A DNA stretch of 64,000 nucleotides. It comes from Siniperca chuatsi. Its lineage: Eukaryota > Chordata > Actinopteri > Centrarchiformes > Sinipercidae. Shown here piece by piece: positions 42,696 to 56,200 of this stretch (position 1 is the stretch's first letter; the number at the start of each line of letters is the position of its first letter). Under the pieces are notes generated by a model that made no database searches, was not told the origin of the DNA, and saw only the letters and a list, made by a program, of their open reading frames with translations. The stretch spans positions 1,816,751 to 1,880,750 of the forward strand of contig NC_058058.1 in assembly GCF_020085105.1 (NCBI RefSeq). The letters run 5' to 3'. The translations under genes were made by a program, and so were the position numbers.

Positions 42696-45600
42696 CATGT
42701 TCTTATATCCCGGTGGGGACTTTAACCTGAATGCACACTAACCCACGGGGACTTGCGTCACAGTGGGGACAGAAATTGAGGTCCCCGCGGGTAGAGACGG
42801 CTTTTTGAGGGTTAAGACTTGGTTTTAGGGTACAGTTAGCTTAAGGTTAGGGTAAGGGGCTAGGGAAAGCATTATGTCAATGACGATCCCCTACGAGGAG
42901 AGTGTTTTTAGCAAGACCTGTTGACTTTTGGAAAATCAAGGACTGGTTTTGAACCCACAGAGAAAAATCACCATCTCTGCAGCTCTGCGGAGCCTTTTAG
43001 CCCCCTTTTTAGCTCCTTGTTTTGGTTTTGCAGCACATTTCCTGTCTGGTTCAGTCTCAGTGTTTCCAGCAGCAGCAGGCAGCTGTTTTTTTTTATAAAA
43101 CAAGCTCTGATAAACCCGCTGTACACTACCTGCCCAGCAGCAAACCGCAGGCAAATGTGGATTAATCCGTCGCTGAAAATAGTCCCCAACAAATGCACTA
43201 TTTCCTCCTGTTTGATTAACGTTTGATAAAAACTACAGTGACCAGCAGGAAATTACTGCGCGTTTAAAAAAAAAAAACCCCGAAACTATATGTTTGTGAG
43301 GTGTTTTTTAAAGATTTATGTCCAGGAACCAATGGGCTCGGAGCTGAGAGCCGCAGACAGGAAGTCAGACGGTATTGAGAGACGGACTGACACGCTGTTA
43401 GTTTGCTGACAATAAGACAGAACTACAAAACAACTTTTAATTCAAACAAAGGCAGCACCGGGCATGTTCAGGATTTCCAGGATCTGTCGAGCCGTTTTTT
43501 CGATTAATTGGTAAATCTGTAAAATGGTAAAAACTTTGAGAAAACAGCGGAAAATACTCATCGCTATTTCCCATTTCCTTTTAAAGTTACATACAAAGCA
43601 GTCCGAAACCCCAAGATATTCAGTTTATTATCATAACGACAAAGAAAAGCATCAAATCCAGACATCCGAGAAGCTGGAACCAGCAAACGCTTGGTGTTTG
43701 TTCTTGAAAAATGAACGAAATGATTAATGAATCATCACAATATTTGCTGATTCCAGTAAATTCCAGTAAACAGTCGACTGACTTGGTGCCGCAGTCAGCT
43801 TTGATAATACAAACGTCTCCAATCTGGCTTCTGTCTACAGCTGCAGCTTCCTACTTTAGCTTTATTAAAGAGCAGTAGTAAATACGCAAAAGAGAAAATA
43901 AGACAGGTCTCTTAAAGTGAACAACTAATTGGTTTCATTGTTAGAAAAATCTACATTTTTATTGCTTAAATTGCAAACACTAATATTATTCAGTGCCTTT
44001 AAGTGCCGTATTACATTCTGGGTGTTAAAGGAAACGTGTTCTGAAATGCGAAAACAAACCGCTTTGCTTTAAAAAAGGTTTATACTGCAGCTCAGGCGTC
44101 ACGTGAGCCGCTACCGTCTTCTTGGTGGCGTCTGTAGGCAGAAACGAGCGGACGGGAACTGTGACTGTCATAATAATAATAATAAATAACATGAACGAAG
44201 CTCGGGCCTTCGCAGACTGACTGCAGCGAAACACAGAGCGCCGTATGGAATTATATGGGTTAAACGAAGCTTGCTGATTTTTAGTAATCGAGTTACTCGA
44301 GGAATCGTTTACTGCATGATGTCAGTGTGAATCTTTATTTATCAAAGGATGGTTGGCAGTGGGGCACGCTGTTGACTCTCATTCATACAGTTACACTCAT
44401 TTCCGCACTGGGATCGACCAGTAAAACCACACATTGCACAAATACTCCGAACAAAACCGCCAGTGTCTCCGTGTTTGTTTGTTTCTGTAGTAGAGCGGAT
44501 TCTTAATGTCCGCGGGGCAATTTGGTTTGCAGACAGTAAACAAAATCGGTCTGACACCGCAGTCTGTTGCCCTGCTGTCAGAACTGGTTACCACTCCTTC
44601 GCATTGTTCCCACACACCTACTGTTGCCTAATCATCAATAAACAGCCCGGACGTTTAGAAACGGAGCTCCAGGATTATTGAGAACGAGTCCAGCAGGTCT
44701 AGTTACTGCAGTTTCTCTGCCGTCTTCATTCACTCCATTCAGATGGTGATTTCAGAGTACAGTTGCGACTGCGGGAAGACAAACCGCCCTTGGGCGAGCA
44801 GGTTGTTAAATTCTGCACCCCCACGTTCAATCGTGCTGCCATTAGCTGCTCATTTGTAGTCGGATTTCATCAACAAAACTGTAGGTTGCTCTAATCTCAA
44901 TGGAAAACATTGGCATTTGGCAGTTTAGTTGGTGGTTTTGGATCCATTTTATTTTGCTGTTTGCTTTCTTTTTTTTTTTTTTTTCTACTGAACAACTGAC
45001 CAAATGTAGACAAAACGGTGGGATTTGCTTGGGTGCACAGCTCTGTTTGACGGTACAGAACGCACAAAATAAACTAAATGCTGAAACAATGATGGTAAAT
45101 GTCAGCGTATAAGAATCAAAGAGCAATGTGCTAGCTGTGTCCCAACTCCATACTACAGTGTATACAGTCCGCTGCGTGCTAATGCTTAACGTATACTGTT
45201 CTTTATACAAGAAATCAACACATTTTACAGTTTTATATAACAGGAAATGATTCAATATGTGCGCCATGCAAAGGCAATCATTCTGTGTATTTAGAATGAC
45301 ACTGCCAGTTAAACTTACCAAATAGACAGCCGAATATTTTTCCAAAAATTCAGTAGTTTTTTTGTTTTCTGATTTGTTTTTTGTAGCTTTTTTCGCCATT
45401 ATCCACAATTAGTTAGATTATTTCCCCCCCATTCCCTTTGTGCATTACATTGTGTCCATCAGCAACACACTTTTTTGAGTATACTCAATTTAGTTTGTAA
45501 ACACATTACTAGAGCTGCAAAGATGAGTCGACTAATCGATTAGTAGATTGAAATAAAATGAATAGGCAACTATTTTGACAGGTCATTTTTACAGCAAAAA

Positions 45601-48600
45601 TGTCAAATATTTGATGGTTCCGAACTCAAATGTGAGAATCTGCTCTTCTTGGTCTTACATTATAATGCACTGAACATATTTTGGCTTTGGACTGTTGGTC
45701 GGACATCTGAAGTTGTCACCTTGGGCTCTCCGATAGGCATTTATACTTTTTTTTACATATTCAAATCCTGCTTAGAAACAGCAAATAAAAACAGGAGCAG
45801 ATCAGAAAACTAAAATATGATGGAATATACTCATAAAAACAGGGAAGATTAGAAACAAAGGCCTGGTTCTCTCTGCAGTTAAGTAAAGGCCGGTATTTGT
45901 GAATTTACGGTAATCTAATCTATTGTATTTACTGACTGACTGTATCTCAGCATGCCTTTGGAGGGGTCACGACCTCCTCCTTTCCTCCGACTCCTCCTCC
46001 ACTTTTTTCTCCCACATTCAGTTTATTCATTTGTTCCTCCTGCAAAACAACCTCCTTGCTTCTCCCTGCAGAGCCGGTGTCCACCGTGGTCATCAAGTCC
46101 GACCTGGCTGAGGCGATCGAGCACAACAGCACCGTGGTTCTGACCTGCTCTGCCACAGGCTCCTTCCTCAAGTTCACCTGGCTCAACGGCACCACGCCCA
46201 TCGTGACCGACGGCAAGCGGCACACAGTGAAAGACGTCAGTTTATACGTGTTTTTATATTTTGAATTCTAATTCAATTCAAAATGTGTTTGCTGTAAAGA
46301 CTGCGCATCAGCAAAGGGAGGAAAAATTGATTTGAATTTTGTATATACAGGATGTAAGTAGTTGACATCAGCTGATATGCAAATTAGTGTGTGATGTAAT
46401 TTAGCGACTTTTCAAGCAGGCTTTACTTTCCATTGACAATAGCTGGCAACTCAGGAAACACACAGAGTATTTTGGTGAAAACTCTGCTGCGTACCTTTTT
46501 TAAGTATTAGTTTATTTTTATTAATTCCAGTAATGAATGACCTGATGTATTTTCTGCTTTGGATTGAATCACAGGAGAAAACGTCCAGCACGCTGACCAT
46601 CGCAGGTGTTCTCAGGTCAGACCTGGTGGGTCCCATTTATTGCACAGCTGCTAACAACCTGGAGACGCACAAGAGCGCCCCCTTCAACCTCACTGTCTAC
46701 TGTAAGTACTGCACCTACACTGCCGGTAACTCCTCCCACACAGGAAGTGACGCGTTGGGACTACACAGAAGAGCTAGTTGGTTAGCATGAGCGGTGATAG
46801 CCAGCACAGCTGAACAGACAGAAGAACACAACCTACAGAAACTCAAACTGCTTCAACAGAAAATCCATATACTTTTTTTTAGTTAATTACTTAGTTACTA
46901 CTTAATTTAATGACTGTTTACTTCTTACCTATGCCGGTGACTATATAACGTCATAGTTCATGTCATTACGCCCACACTGCTTGCTTGACAGGTGATCTCT
47001 GGAGTCTCTTTAAAAGAGTGCTCCACCGATTTATCTTTAAACTCCTGTAACATCGTTGCACTCATGACGGACAGTTTAAAAAAAGGATCAAAATCGATGC
47101 AACAGAACCAGAGAGGTCGTCTTTTTTTTTATTTTTTATTCCACCCTCATGGCTGTTAGACAGTTAATTTTCTCCACTCATGTATTTGCTCTAAGGTCTG
47201 AGTCTTGCACTGTTTGAAGTGTTGCACTTCGCTGCATGAGCTCCACACCTGTTGGACAACAAAGAAGTTGAGATGAGTCAGTCGCTGTCACTCCTTCACA
47301 CCCCAACAGGTTTTTTGTAATAGATGGTTTTTACTGGTTTTCTTATTCTGAATCACAGTGATGCCTGACCTTTGACAGCATTACTGGATCCATTACTGTT
47401 AAGACTTTAAACCTGGTCTGAGCAGCCTTGCAGCCATGTGACTCCTGCAGTTTAGATTGTGGTGGGTGTTTGCAGGGCGCTCCCTCTCAGCCTGTACTAA
47501 AACCGCACTGTGTACACAGCGGCCTGCACTTCCATTCCTTCTCCATGACTAACCACAGGCAGTGAAACCACACCGACTGCTGGCCTACGCTGTTATTAAT
47601 TAATCAAACCCTTACTGCTTCAGCTCAGGAGGGTTTCACCGGGTCTGGCTTTATGTTGAAGTTAACAACAACAGGTTGTGCATTTAGCTTCTTTAGAAGG
47701 AGTTTTAAAAACTGAAAGTTATTAATCATAAGAAAATTATGTAAAAAAAAAGCCATATTAAAATAGGAACTCTTACATGAAACATGAAGAATTCATAACA
47801 TAAAAATGAGAACACTTCATTTTCTAGTAAAATATCCAGATGTATGTGTGGGGAACATAAATAATATAAATATCAACACGTGTCATCCACAATGGTGTTT
47901 TCAGCAGTTTTAGAAGTTGATTAATTGGCTGATGAATATCGATAAACAATAGTTCATCGTTCAGAAATGACAGGTTACAGCCAGGTCTGTAGTGATGATG
48001 TGATTACTGATGTTCTAGAAAATAAAAAAGTGTAATTTAATATGCAATTCTTTTTTTGTTAAATGTGTGTATATGTCATCAGGATTGGCCAGAAAAGTGT
48101 AAAAGACATTTTTCATGTCACTGTGAATTAAAATTCTTAAAGTTTGGTGAAATTCTATGTTTTTCTTATTGTAAACAAAATTTGTGAAAACACCCAAACC
48201 AGCAGCGAGCGTACCTGCTAACAGGTGTGTGTGTGTGTGTGTGTGTGAGTCACAGCCTGATGGATCTTCTTCCTCCATCGTTGTCCAGAAACTATTAAAA
48301 CACATCAGCAAGCCGCTCTGCTGCACTGAGTGACATGTTCCTTCATCACCACGAACACACACACTGTAGTTTATTCTGGCTCAGTCCCACACACACCGTC
48401 CTGCTGCCCCAAACACGCACTACAGCACCACATGTGGATTCATCCGCCGCTTAAAGTAGTCCCCAACAAACGCACTATTTCCTCCTGTTAGTCTGATTAA
48501 AAACTACAGCGAGCAGCTGTTTGGGGAAATGACTGAGCCTTTTTAAACAGGAAACTACGTCTTCAGCAGGAACCGATGGCTCAGCCAATCTTTCTACAGC

Positions 48601-50200
48601 TGTTATTTCAATGTGTCAGATACATATTTAATCAACCTTTTAGGTAAATGTAAGTATCGGATCGGACTCTGTATCAGCAGATACTCAATATTAAAGGACT
48701 TGGATCAGGATTGGGGCGAAGAAAACTTGATCGGGACATCCCTAATGAGAAGCTGTAGTGTTGTAAAAGCAGAAACCAGCAACCTTTCAGCTATGAGGAT
48801 TAACGTAGACTGCTAATGAGGTTATATCATGACCACTATCTATATTACATTTCAGTTAAACTTACCCTTTTCCACGTGTTGTTGCTCTATAGATGGACCA
48901 GATGAAGTCACCATCACTCCTCCGAACCCTCCCCAGTACCTCAGATCCGGCTCCAACTTCAACCTGTCCTGTTCAGCCCTCTCCAGCCCTCCCGCCACCT
49001 TCACTTGGTACCACGGCCAGCAGATGATGGAGATCGCGGGTCCTGTCCTGACTCTGGAAGTGATCGAAAAACATGAATTGGGAATGCAAATAGAAGATTA
49101 CACATGCAGGGCCCAAAACGCCAAAACCCAACGCACCGTCCCCTCTTCTAAGGTTTCCTTCGCTGTGATGAGTGAGTAATCTGACTGAGCTTTCTGAGAA
49201 AAACTCAATTAAACAGACGGAGTCTTTGTGGTTTGAGTCGTAAAGTGCAGCGTGATGCCAAATGTCATAAATGGTTTCCTTGCAGCCGTTCGGATACTTT
49301 TTATGCTGTTTGATTGTAGACTTCTGACTCCTTCGCCGCCTTGGAGTGTTTTAATTGAGTCACTCCTCAGTTGAACAAAAATATAGATTTGTCCTGGAAA
49401 ACAAAGTTTCTTATATTAACTGTTACAAAATCGATCCATGTATTGCATATCCATTGTCATGTAGCTCTTCATAGTTTTAGCAGTCTATCAAAGTTCTACA
49501 CAATGCTATCCTGCAGGTTGAACAATTCAATTATTTATTTATTTATTTATTTATATAGCGGCAATTCACTGCACTTTTCCTATAGAGCAGGTCTAGACCG
49601 GACTCTTGAACACTGGGTCGTAAAGGGTTCAAAGGAAAACCGTTTGCAGTGATGCAGGAAACGAATAAAAACTGTAATAACACTGAAAGTGTCCTTTAAC
49701 AGCAGTAGTTGTTGATTCGCTGATTGACTCGAAGATTTACATAAAAATAATATTAGATGAAAATGAAAGTGAGTTGTAGCCAAATACGGTTGCAATCTTT
49801 AAATAATAATCTACAAAAGGGACACAAATCTGATATTTTACGGGACATGACATTTCATCAGCTCGGCTAAATAAAACTAAATCATTTCATCGGGCAGAAT
49901 GAGTCAGAAGTTCACTGGAACCAACGGACAGCTGAAAAAAAGGCAGACTGAAACCTTTTCCCGCTCTTGGTGACAAACCTTCGAGGCATGCGACTGTGAA
50001 ATGGACTCACGTTAGTTGTTCCAGCTGCCTGTGTCACTTCCAGTACAAACAGGTTTCAGTGACCCACAGCAGATGCAGCACAGCGTTTATCTGCGAGGTG
50101 TTGAAACTTGTGTAACACACAGAGAAATGTTCAACTGTGCTGTCTGTAATTACTGCCACAGAGTGTTTTCTTCTTGCTTTCGGAGGATGTTGGTGACAGA

Positions 50201-50239
<39 letters not shown>

Positions 50240-53200
50240 AAACCTGCTGGGTTGGAGGATGGTCTTACATTATGCCCTGAAGAGTTTCTGTGTTTTCTTT
50301 CTGGATGACAACAGAGAGGGGGAGTGGGGGCTTGCATGAAAAAGGAAATTACATGCTAAGGTGTTTGGCAGATTGAAACAGTAGTAAGTGAAGCTTAAAG
50401 TATAAGATGACCGACATTACAATAGGAAATGGGAGGGATGCTTGATTCAATAAGTAGAAAATGGGCATTATTTTATTTATATATATATATATATATATAA
50501 AAAATTCCCGAGATTCAGTCAATCGGACTCTGTCTTGGATAAGAACAAAATTTAAAGATAGTACTGCACTAAATCATTGTCATGGTGTGTGTGTGTGTTG
50601 TTTCAGGTACAGGTGAGCAGATGAAATGCTATCCAGGAAGTTTAGTTTGAGTGATAGACAAATGAGTTTGAAGATTTATCAGACGCCAAAACACGGCACA
50701 GAGGTTTATGATATTACTCTGGAAAGTTATTGTGGCGATAATCGTTTCATCGTGTGACGTCACCATCACAGGGCAGAATTACAAAAGAATTACGCAACAA
50801 AGTAATCTACCAGGAATGTGCAGTTCCACATATTTGATTGGCCAAAGCAGCACCTTGCTGGATGACATCACATTGTGCTGCGGCCAAAGTTGAGCCAGGT
50901 TCAGCTTTCTTGCAGGACGACTCTGCGTTCTGGTGGTGGAGATCAGTTTACTGGTGGTCATGGTTAGTCCTCCTCCGGTCTGTGAAAACTGTTGTATGAT
51001 GTCTTCAGTGGCTCAAGCCTTTTCGTCAAGCCTGAGAAAACAAGCCTGATGATGTCATAGTGATGTCAGCAGGATCATTTCTGCCTGGGCTCGGAGACTA
51101 CGAGTTCGTAACACACAGCCTGCGTTAGAAACTGGAGGTGTGGAGTTTGAAAGACGTGGGTGTTTACCAGGCAGGAAAGCTCTAATCCAAGACACTGCCC
51201 AGTTGCATTATGGGAAATGTAGGATCCAGTGTTTTTGGAGCTTGACCTATAGTCTAAAATGATGGAATAAGATCGTATTGAAGTACAACATAGTGGAATA
51301 GAAAAAGCTTTAAAGAGAAATAAAATCTCTCTTTCCCATTAATGTTTGCAGAGGCCATCTCAGGTGCTACAGTCACCGGTCCAACTGCTACCCTCATCGC
51401 CGGCAACAGCACAGCCAACCTCAGCTGCCAGGCAGCGGTCGGCACCGTGACGACCAGGACCTGGATGAAAGATGGCAAGCCTCTGTCTGCCAGCGCCCGC
51501 CTGGTCTTCGCCGACAACATGAGCTCTGTGGTGATCACCCTGCTGCAGAAAGAGGACAACGGAGAGTACGTGTGTCAGCTCACCAACAACATCAACACAG
51601 AGAAAGCCTCCTACAAGATGGTGGTCAACTGTGAGTGTTTGTTTTGCTAAGAGACGTGAACATGTGGTGGTGACGCTGAAGTGTTGTCAGGGTTTGTGGT
51701 TTTACATCATGAGGCATTTATGGGCGTGTATTTGTTTGTCCTGGCAGTGATTTTATTTTTAGAGCACTTTTATTCCCAGAACTCATTCAGAAATCCATAA
51801 AAGCTACTGTGCGAGGTGAAAGGCGCAGGAGCAGCAGTGTCTGTGACACACAGCTCATATTGTTGAAGTTTGGAGAGAGCCAAGCTAGCGGTTTCACTCC
51901 ACTTCCAGTGTTTATGCTAAGCTAGGAGAACCAAGTCCTAAAAGTTGATAGACACATTCATACACAGTGATTTTACAAATTTCTCAAAATGAACGCTGTA
52001 ATGATTCATTGCTGTTAAAACTTTATTAAACCCCAATAATAAACCCTTTTTTTTTTTCTTTCTGCTCATATCCAGACGGTCCCGAAGCAGCGATGGTGAA
52101 AGGTGAAACGCAGGTAGAGGTGAACGAACAGGTGACACTCACCTGCTCTGCTGCCTCCGTACCCCCGCCAACTTCACCTGGAAGTTTAACGGCACGATGA
52201 CCGATGTCAAAACGGCCGAGTATGGCCTCTCGATGGCTGTTTACAAAGACAGTGGAATGTACACGTGCGAGGCGCACAACGCTGTTACTGGCAAGACCAC
52301 CACGTACACCCACACCCTGTCCGTCAAAGGTAAGATAGCCTGGACCCTAGATTGGATTTTTAAAGGAATACACTGACTGCCACCCGTATCAACTGCAGAT
52401 ATAGATGGAGAAAATGTATCAGCAGTAAAATGTCCTGTTGGCCAATTACTGCAAGAATAGGTTAAATGTTTTTCCGCCCCAACCCAACTAAAGTCATCTG
52501 GCACACATATACATGTACTGCAATTTCTTGTTACTTATTGGTCGACATATACGCAGATACTGTGTATGTATCTGTTTCTGCGATTTAGCAGTGCGGCTCT
52601 AATGATGTTAGCATTTAACTCAACGCATAAGGCTGACAGAGTCCAGCCCAGACTGATGAAAGTGTACTAGAATGGCACTCTGGTTTTAGGTAACAACATG
52701 GCCCCACTGGTGGCAAAGACCTAACTTTTTGTAACGCAACTGGTAAAGAAAACAGTTTGAGCCTGTAACATAGCAGGAGCGGCGTAGGCGTCCCGGTTTT
52801 CTTCTCATGATTGTCTCATGTTGTAATGTGGCTCTTCATTTCTGCTGAATCTTTAAAATGATGCACAGAGGCTGTCGTGTGGGTATGTACGGTATCAGCA
52901 TTAGTGATCGCTTCCACAGAGGTTACTCACTAAACCGCCACCTACAGTCAGGTTGAGTCATATATTCCTGTCTGTGGTTTCTGTTCTGAGACGCGAAGTT
53001 GTGGTTATAACCATAGCAGTAGTTCCCACACAGTGTAAACACTAAATGTTATTGCAATAATATGAAAAAAAAACTGCTGTTTACCAGAATTTTAGGACTC
53101 TTAGTCATTCAATTATGATTTTCCCAGATGGATCATGATTTTGAATTTAAAGTGAATTTACATTAAAGCATTCTCTCTCAGCGCGAGGTCAACATTTTAA

Positions 53201-56200
53201 ATCTTATTTTGTTGTTGTTGTTGTTGTTTTTACAGCAGAGGGAACTCTGGATGGTCTCTCAGACGGCGCCATCGCTGGAATCGTCATCGCCGTCCTCGTC
53301 ACTCTCGGTGCCGCCATCGGTTTAATCATTTACTGCAGACAGAAAGTACCGTAAGTATTCTGCTTTCTAACGTCTTTATCTGGGCATGCGGGGGCTGTTA
53401 CTGGGTGACAGGCATTGATCTGCTGGATCCCAGAACACAATAACGATGAGAACTGTGGTTTTAACTTTCTTCTCCCAGCAATCTGGTTTTGGTGTGCAGT
53501 TGAACCTCCTGTCTTGGTTGTAGGCTTCAAAACTAATTTCCATGTGGGTTTTTGGCTCTTTAGGGTAGCTGAGAAGGGTTCAGGTCGTCCCGTATGACCA
53601 GGTCCGTCGTCCAAAGTGTTTCCATCTGTTCTGAATGTCCACACTGGAAAAGCCTGCTGTCGTTATCGCAATATACCAGCATAAATCTTACTGTGATAAA
53701 AATGTGTTGACATACTTACGCCATGATTAGCCTATGTACAGTAGCAACACGCATTGCTGTACGAAAAAGTAACGTTGCTGCCGGCTCTGCAGAGGCGCTA
53801 CATTACACAGCTATTGTAGACGGGCAGTTGCTGCATGTTTGAGGCAAGTAAAGAATGAATTGCAGGAGTCAAGGGAAGAGGAAATGCAAATGAGGATCAT
53901 TTTCTCAACTGTTTCTGCAGAACATTTCTCCCGCTCCTTGATTCCCACATCGGAAACGGGGTTTCAGAAGCTGTTGGACAACCGACAAGCACTTTTTTTT
54001 TTTTTAAAGCATACTGAGGCCTTCACACATCCTAGAAAGTTATGTGTTATCTCAGAAAGTTTTCTGATGTTTTTATTTTTGTTTTGCTAAGAAATCTAAT
54101 AGAGGCTTAAGGGGGGGGTTCAGCGCAGCTCATGAGCGGCGCGTAGCTCGCCGTGGCGCGGTGCAAGCCATTGGAAATAATGGGTTTCAGAGCGCAGTGG
54201 TGCCGTTGTGTCTGAAAGGGCCTTAACTTAGTACACTACAGGTACGTGGCCAGATGTATGTGGACACTCAAACATTTCAGCCATATGTGTTAGTTGAACA
54301 TGTCATTCCAAAAACCCTTAGCATTAATCTACTGCTCTAACAGCCTCCACTCCAGATGTTAACCACTGATGTTGTCGGTGTTGCAGTTCATCCCAAAGGT
54401 GTTGGATGAGCTTGAGGTCAGGACCCAAGTTCTTCAACAGCAGACTAGGAAAACCATTTCTTTATGGAGCTGGCTTTGTCATGTTAAAACAGGAAAGAGA
54501 CCAACACAAACTGCTGACACAAAGTTGGAAGAACACTACTGTCTAAAATAGCAGCAAGAAATCAGATTTCCCTTCACTGGAACTAAGAGACTTAGCCCAA
54601 ACCAGGAAAAACAGACCCTGGAGTGTCCGCATACGTTTGGCCGAGGAGAGAAAGGAGTGTTATTAGTCTTTGGGTGCGTTCATATCTGTCACACCAGCCT
54701 TTCGTCTCTGAAAAATGCATGAAATGTTTCTGCATTTCTAGACACGAAAAACCTTTTCAGTATTTTCTTCACTGCAGTTTTCTCCATGATTTCATGCTTC
54801 AGTGTTAAAATGTTTATCTGTACAGAAGAGATATGAGTGTATGTGTTATCTGACCCTCTTAGTGTGAGTCTGTATGCGGGTGTGTGTGTGCCTGTAGCAT
54901 ATCTGTCATTTTCTTTGTTTGTGTGTCTGTATGTATCTCAGTCATGTCCGCCACTTCATAACCTTCTAGGAAATTCCCTTCATTCCTCTCACGCCTTGGC
55001 GTTTTGCAACATGTTAGACTGATGTACACACACGGTTATGCACGCACATACAAATACATACACACACTCTTTAGGGCTGCCATGCCCTTCAACACTAGTG
55101 CAACAGTAACTGTCACACTGGCACCATAATTCACAACATATCCACCGTCAGAAAGGCTTTTTGTTGTGTTGAAAATGTGTCTAAACAGAATCCAGTTCTC
55201 GTGTCCACAGCGCATCTTTTCAAATGACCAGCGCTGAAACCAAAGCTTCAGGGGAATGTCAACATGGCTGAAAGTTTAGTTTAGTTTAGTTTTCCACTTT
55301 GAGAAGTAAATCCACTTTGCTGTCAAAAATATACATAATTTCGATTCAAATTAACAATAAAACAGGGAGCGTTTCTTTCTCAGAAATAGTTCATGGGAAA
55401 AGCTCAGAGCCACGCTGCTAAAATCTCCTTCTTATTGAGTTGCCATTGTCATTTTTGTTTCGGGGGGGGGTTGGAAGTGTTTGACAACTTTTGTAACTTT
55501 GTGAAACAGACAATGCGATGACCACACCCACTTTAAGCAGCCGCTTTATGTCAACTACGACGCAGTAGGAACATGTGTCATATACCTAGCCACCATTCCT
55601 CATTTTTTCTCTGTACTCGAAGGACTCCTCATCCATGGTGGCCATTGATTAGAATATTGATTATGCTCAGACTGCAGTTGGCCTTGAAAAATCATTCATG
55701 TGTTAAGTTTTGAGCTGGTAAAATAAATGACAAAATGAATACGACTGTAACAGGAAGGCCTTGTATAGCCATGTAGCTTGAACATCATTTGGGCTCTGTT
55801 ATGTAAAAAAACACACAGTAACTCTTTCGAAGGAAACTGATCTAATGTCTGTGTTATGAAGACATTAGACAAAATACTTAAAGCAGCAGTTGTAGATTAC
55901 ATCTTTTCCCACCTGAATGACAGTCTTCCCAAACCACGGCGGTGATGCAATCTGAGCCACATCCTGTCAGATTTCAACAGACTGTGGAGCAAAACAGGAA
56001 GCTGCCATCCTGAAACAAAGAACAAACAGATGAGTCAGTGACAGACGCAGCCGCTGACAGGCCAAGACATTTCTGACTTTGGCAATTTGAAACCAACAGT
56101 TTGCAGCTCTGACACGCGCAGTTGTCAAAGCACTTTGTCGGCTCAGGTCGCAGGAAATTTAAAACCAAAGACGTTTACCTTTAATCCAAAACGGATCCGA

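Larger units (their letters stand above)
41562..46071 (+). other. Intron 2 of the Ig gene (4.5 kb), repeat-rich
   Basis: Contains (TG)n tracts at 42461-42497 and 42665-42693, a common fish repeat at about 42700-42900 (cggtggggactttaacctga), dispersed repeat R1 copy 2 (43150-43415) and a hAT-like repeat at 43480-43770. A 188-codon minus frame at 44842-45408 has no domain and a low-complexity Lys run, and is not accepted as a gene. Confidence 0.55.

Noticed and set aside
44842..45408. 188-codon minus-strand open frame in intron 2 of the Ig gene
   Set aside because: No recognisable domain, low-complexity Lys run from a poly-T tract, and located inside an intron. Chance frame is the simplest reading.
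50016..50339. 107-codon frame containing repeated Val-Cys
   Set aside because: Generated by the (TG)n microsatellite in intron 5 of the Ig gene.
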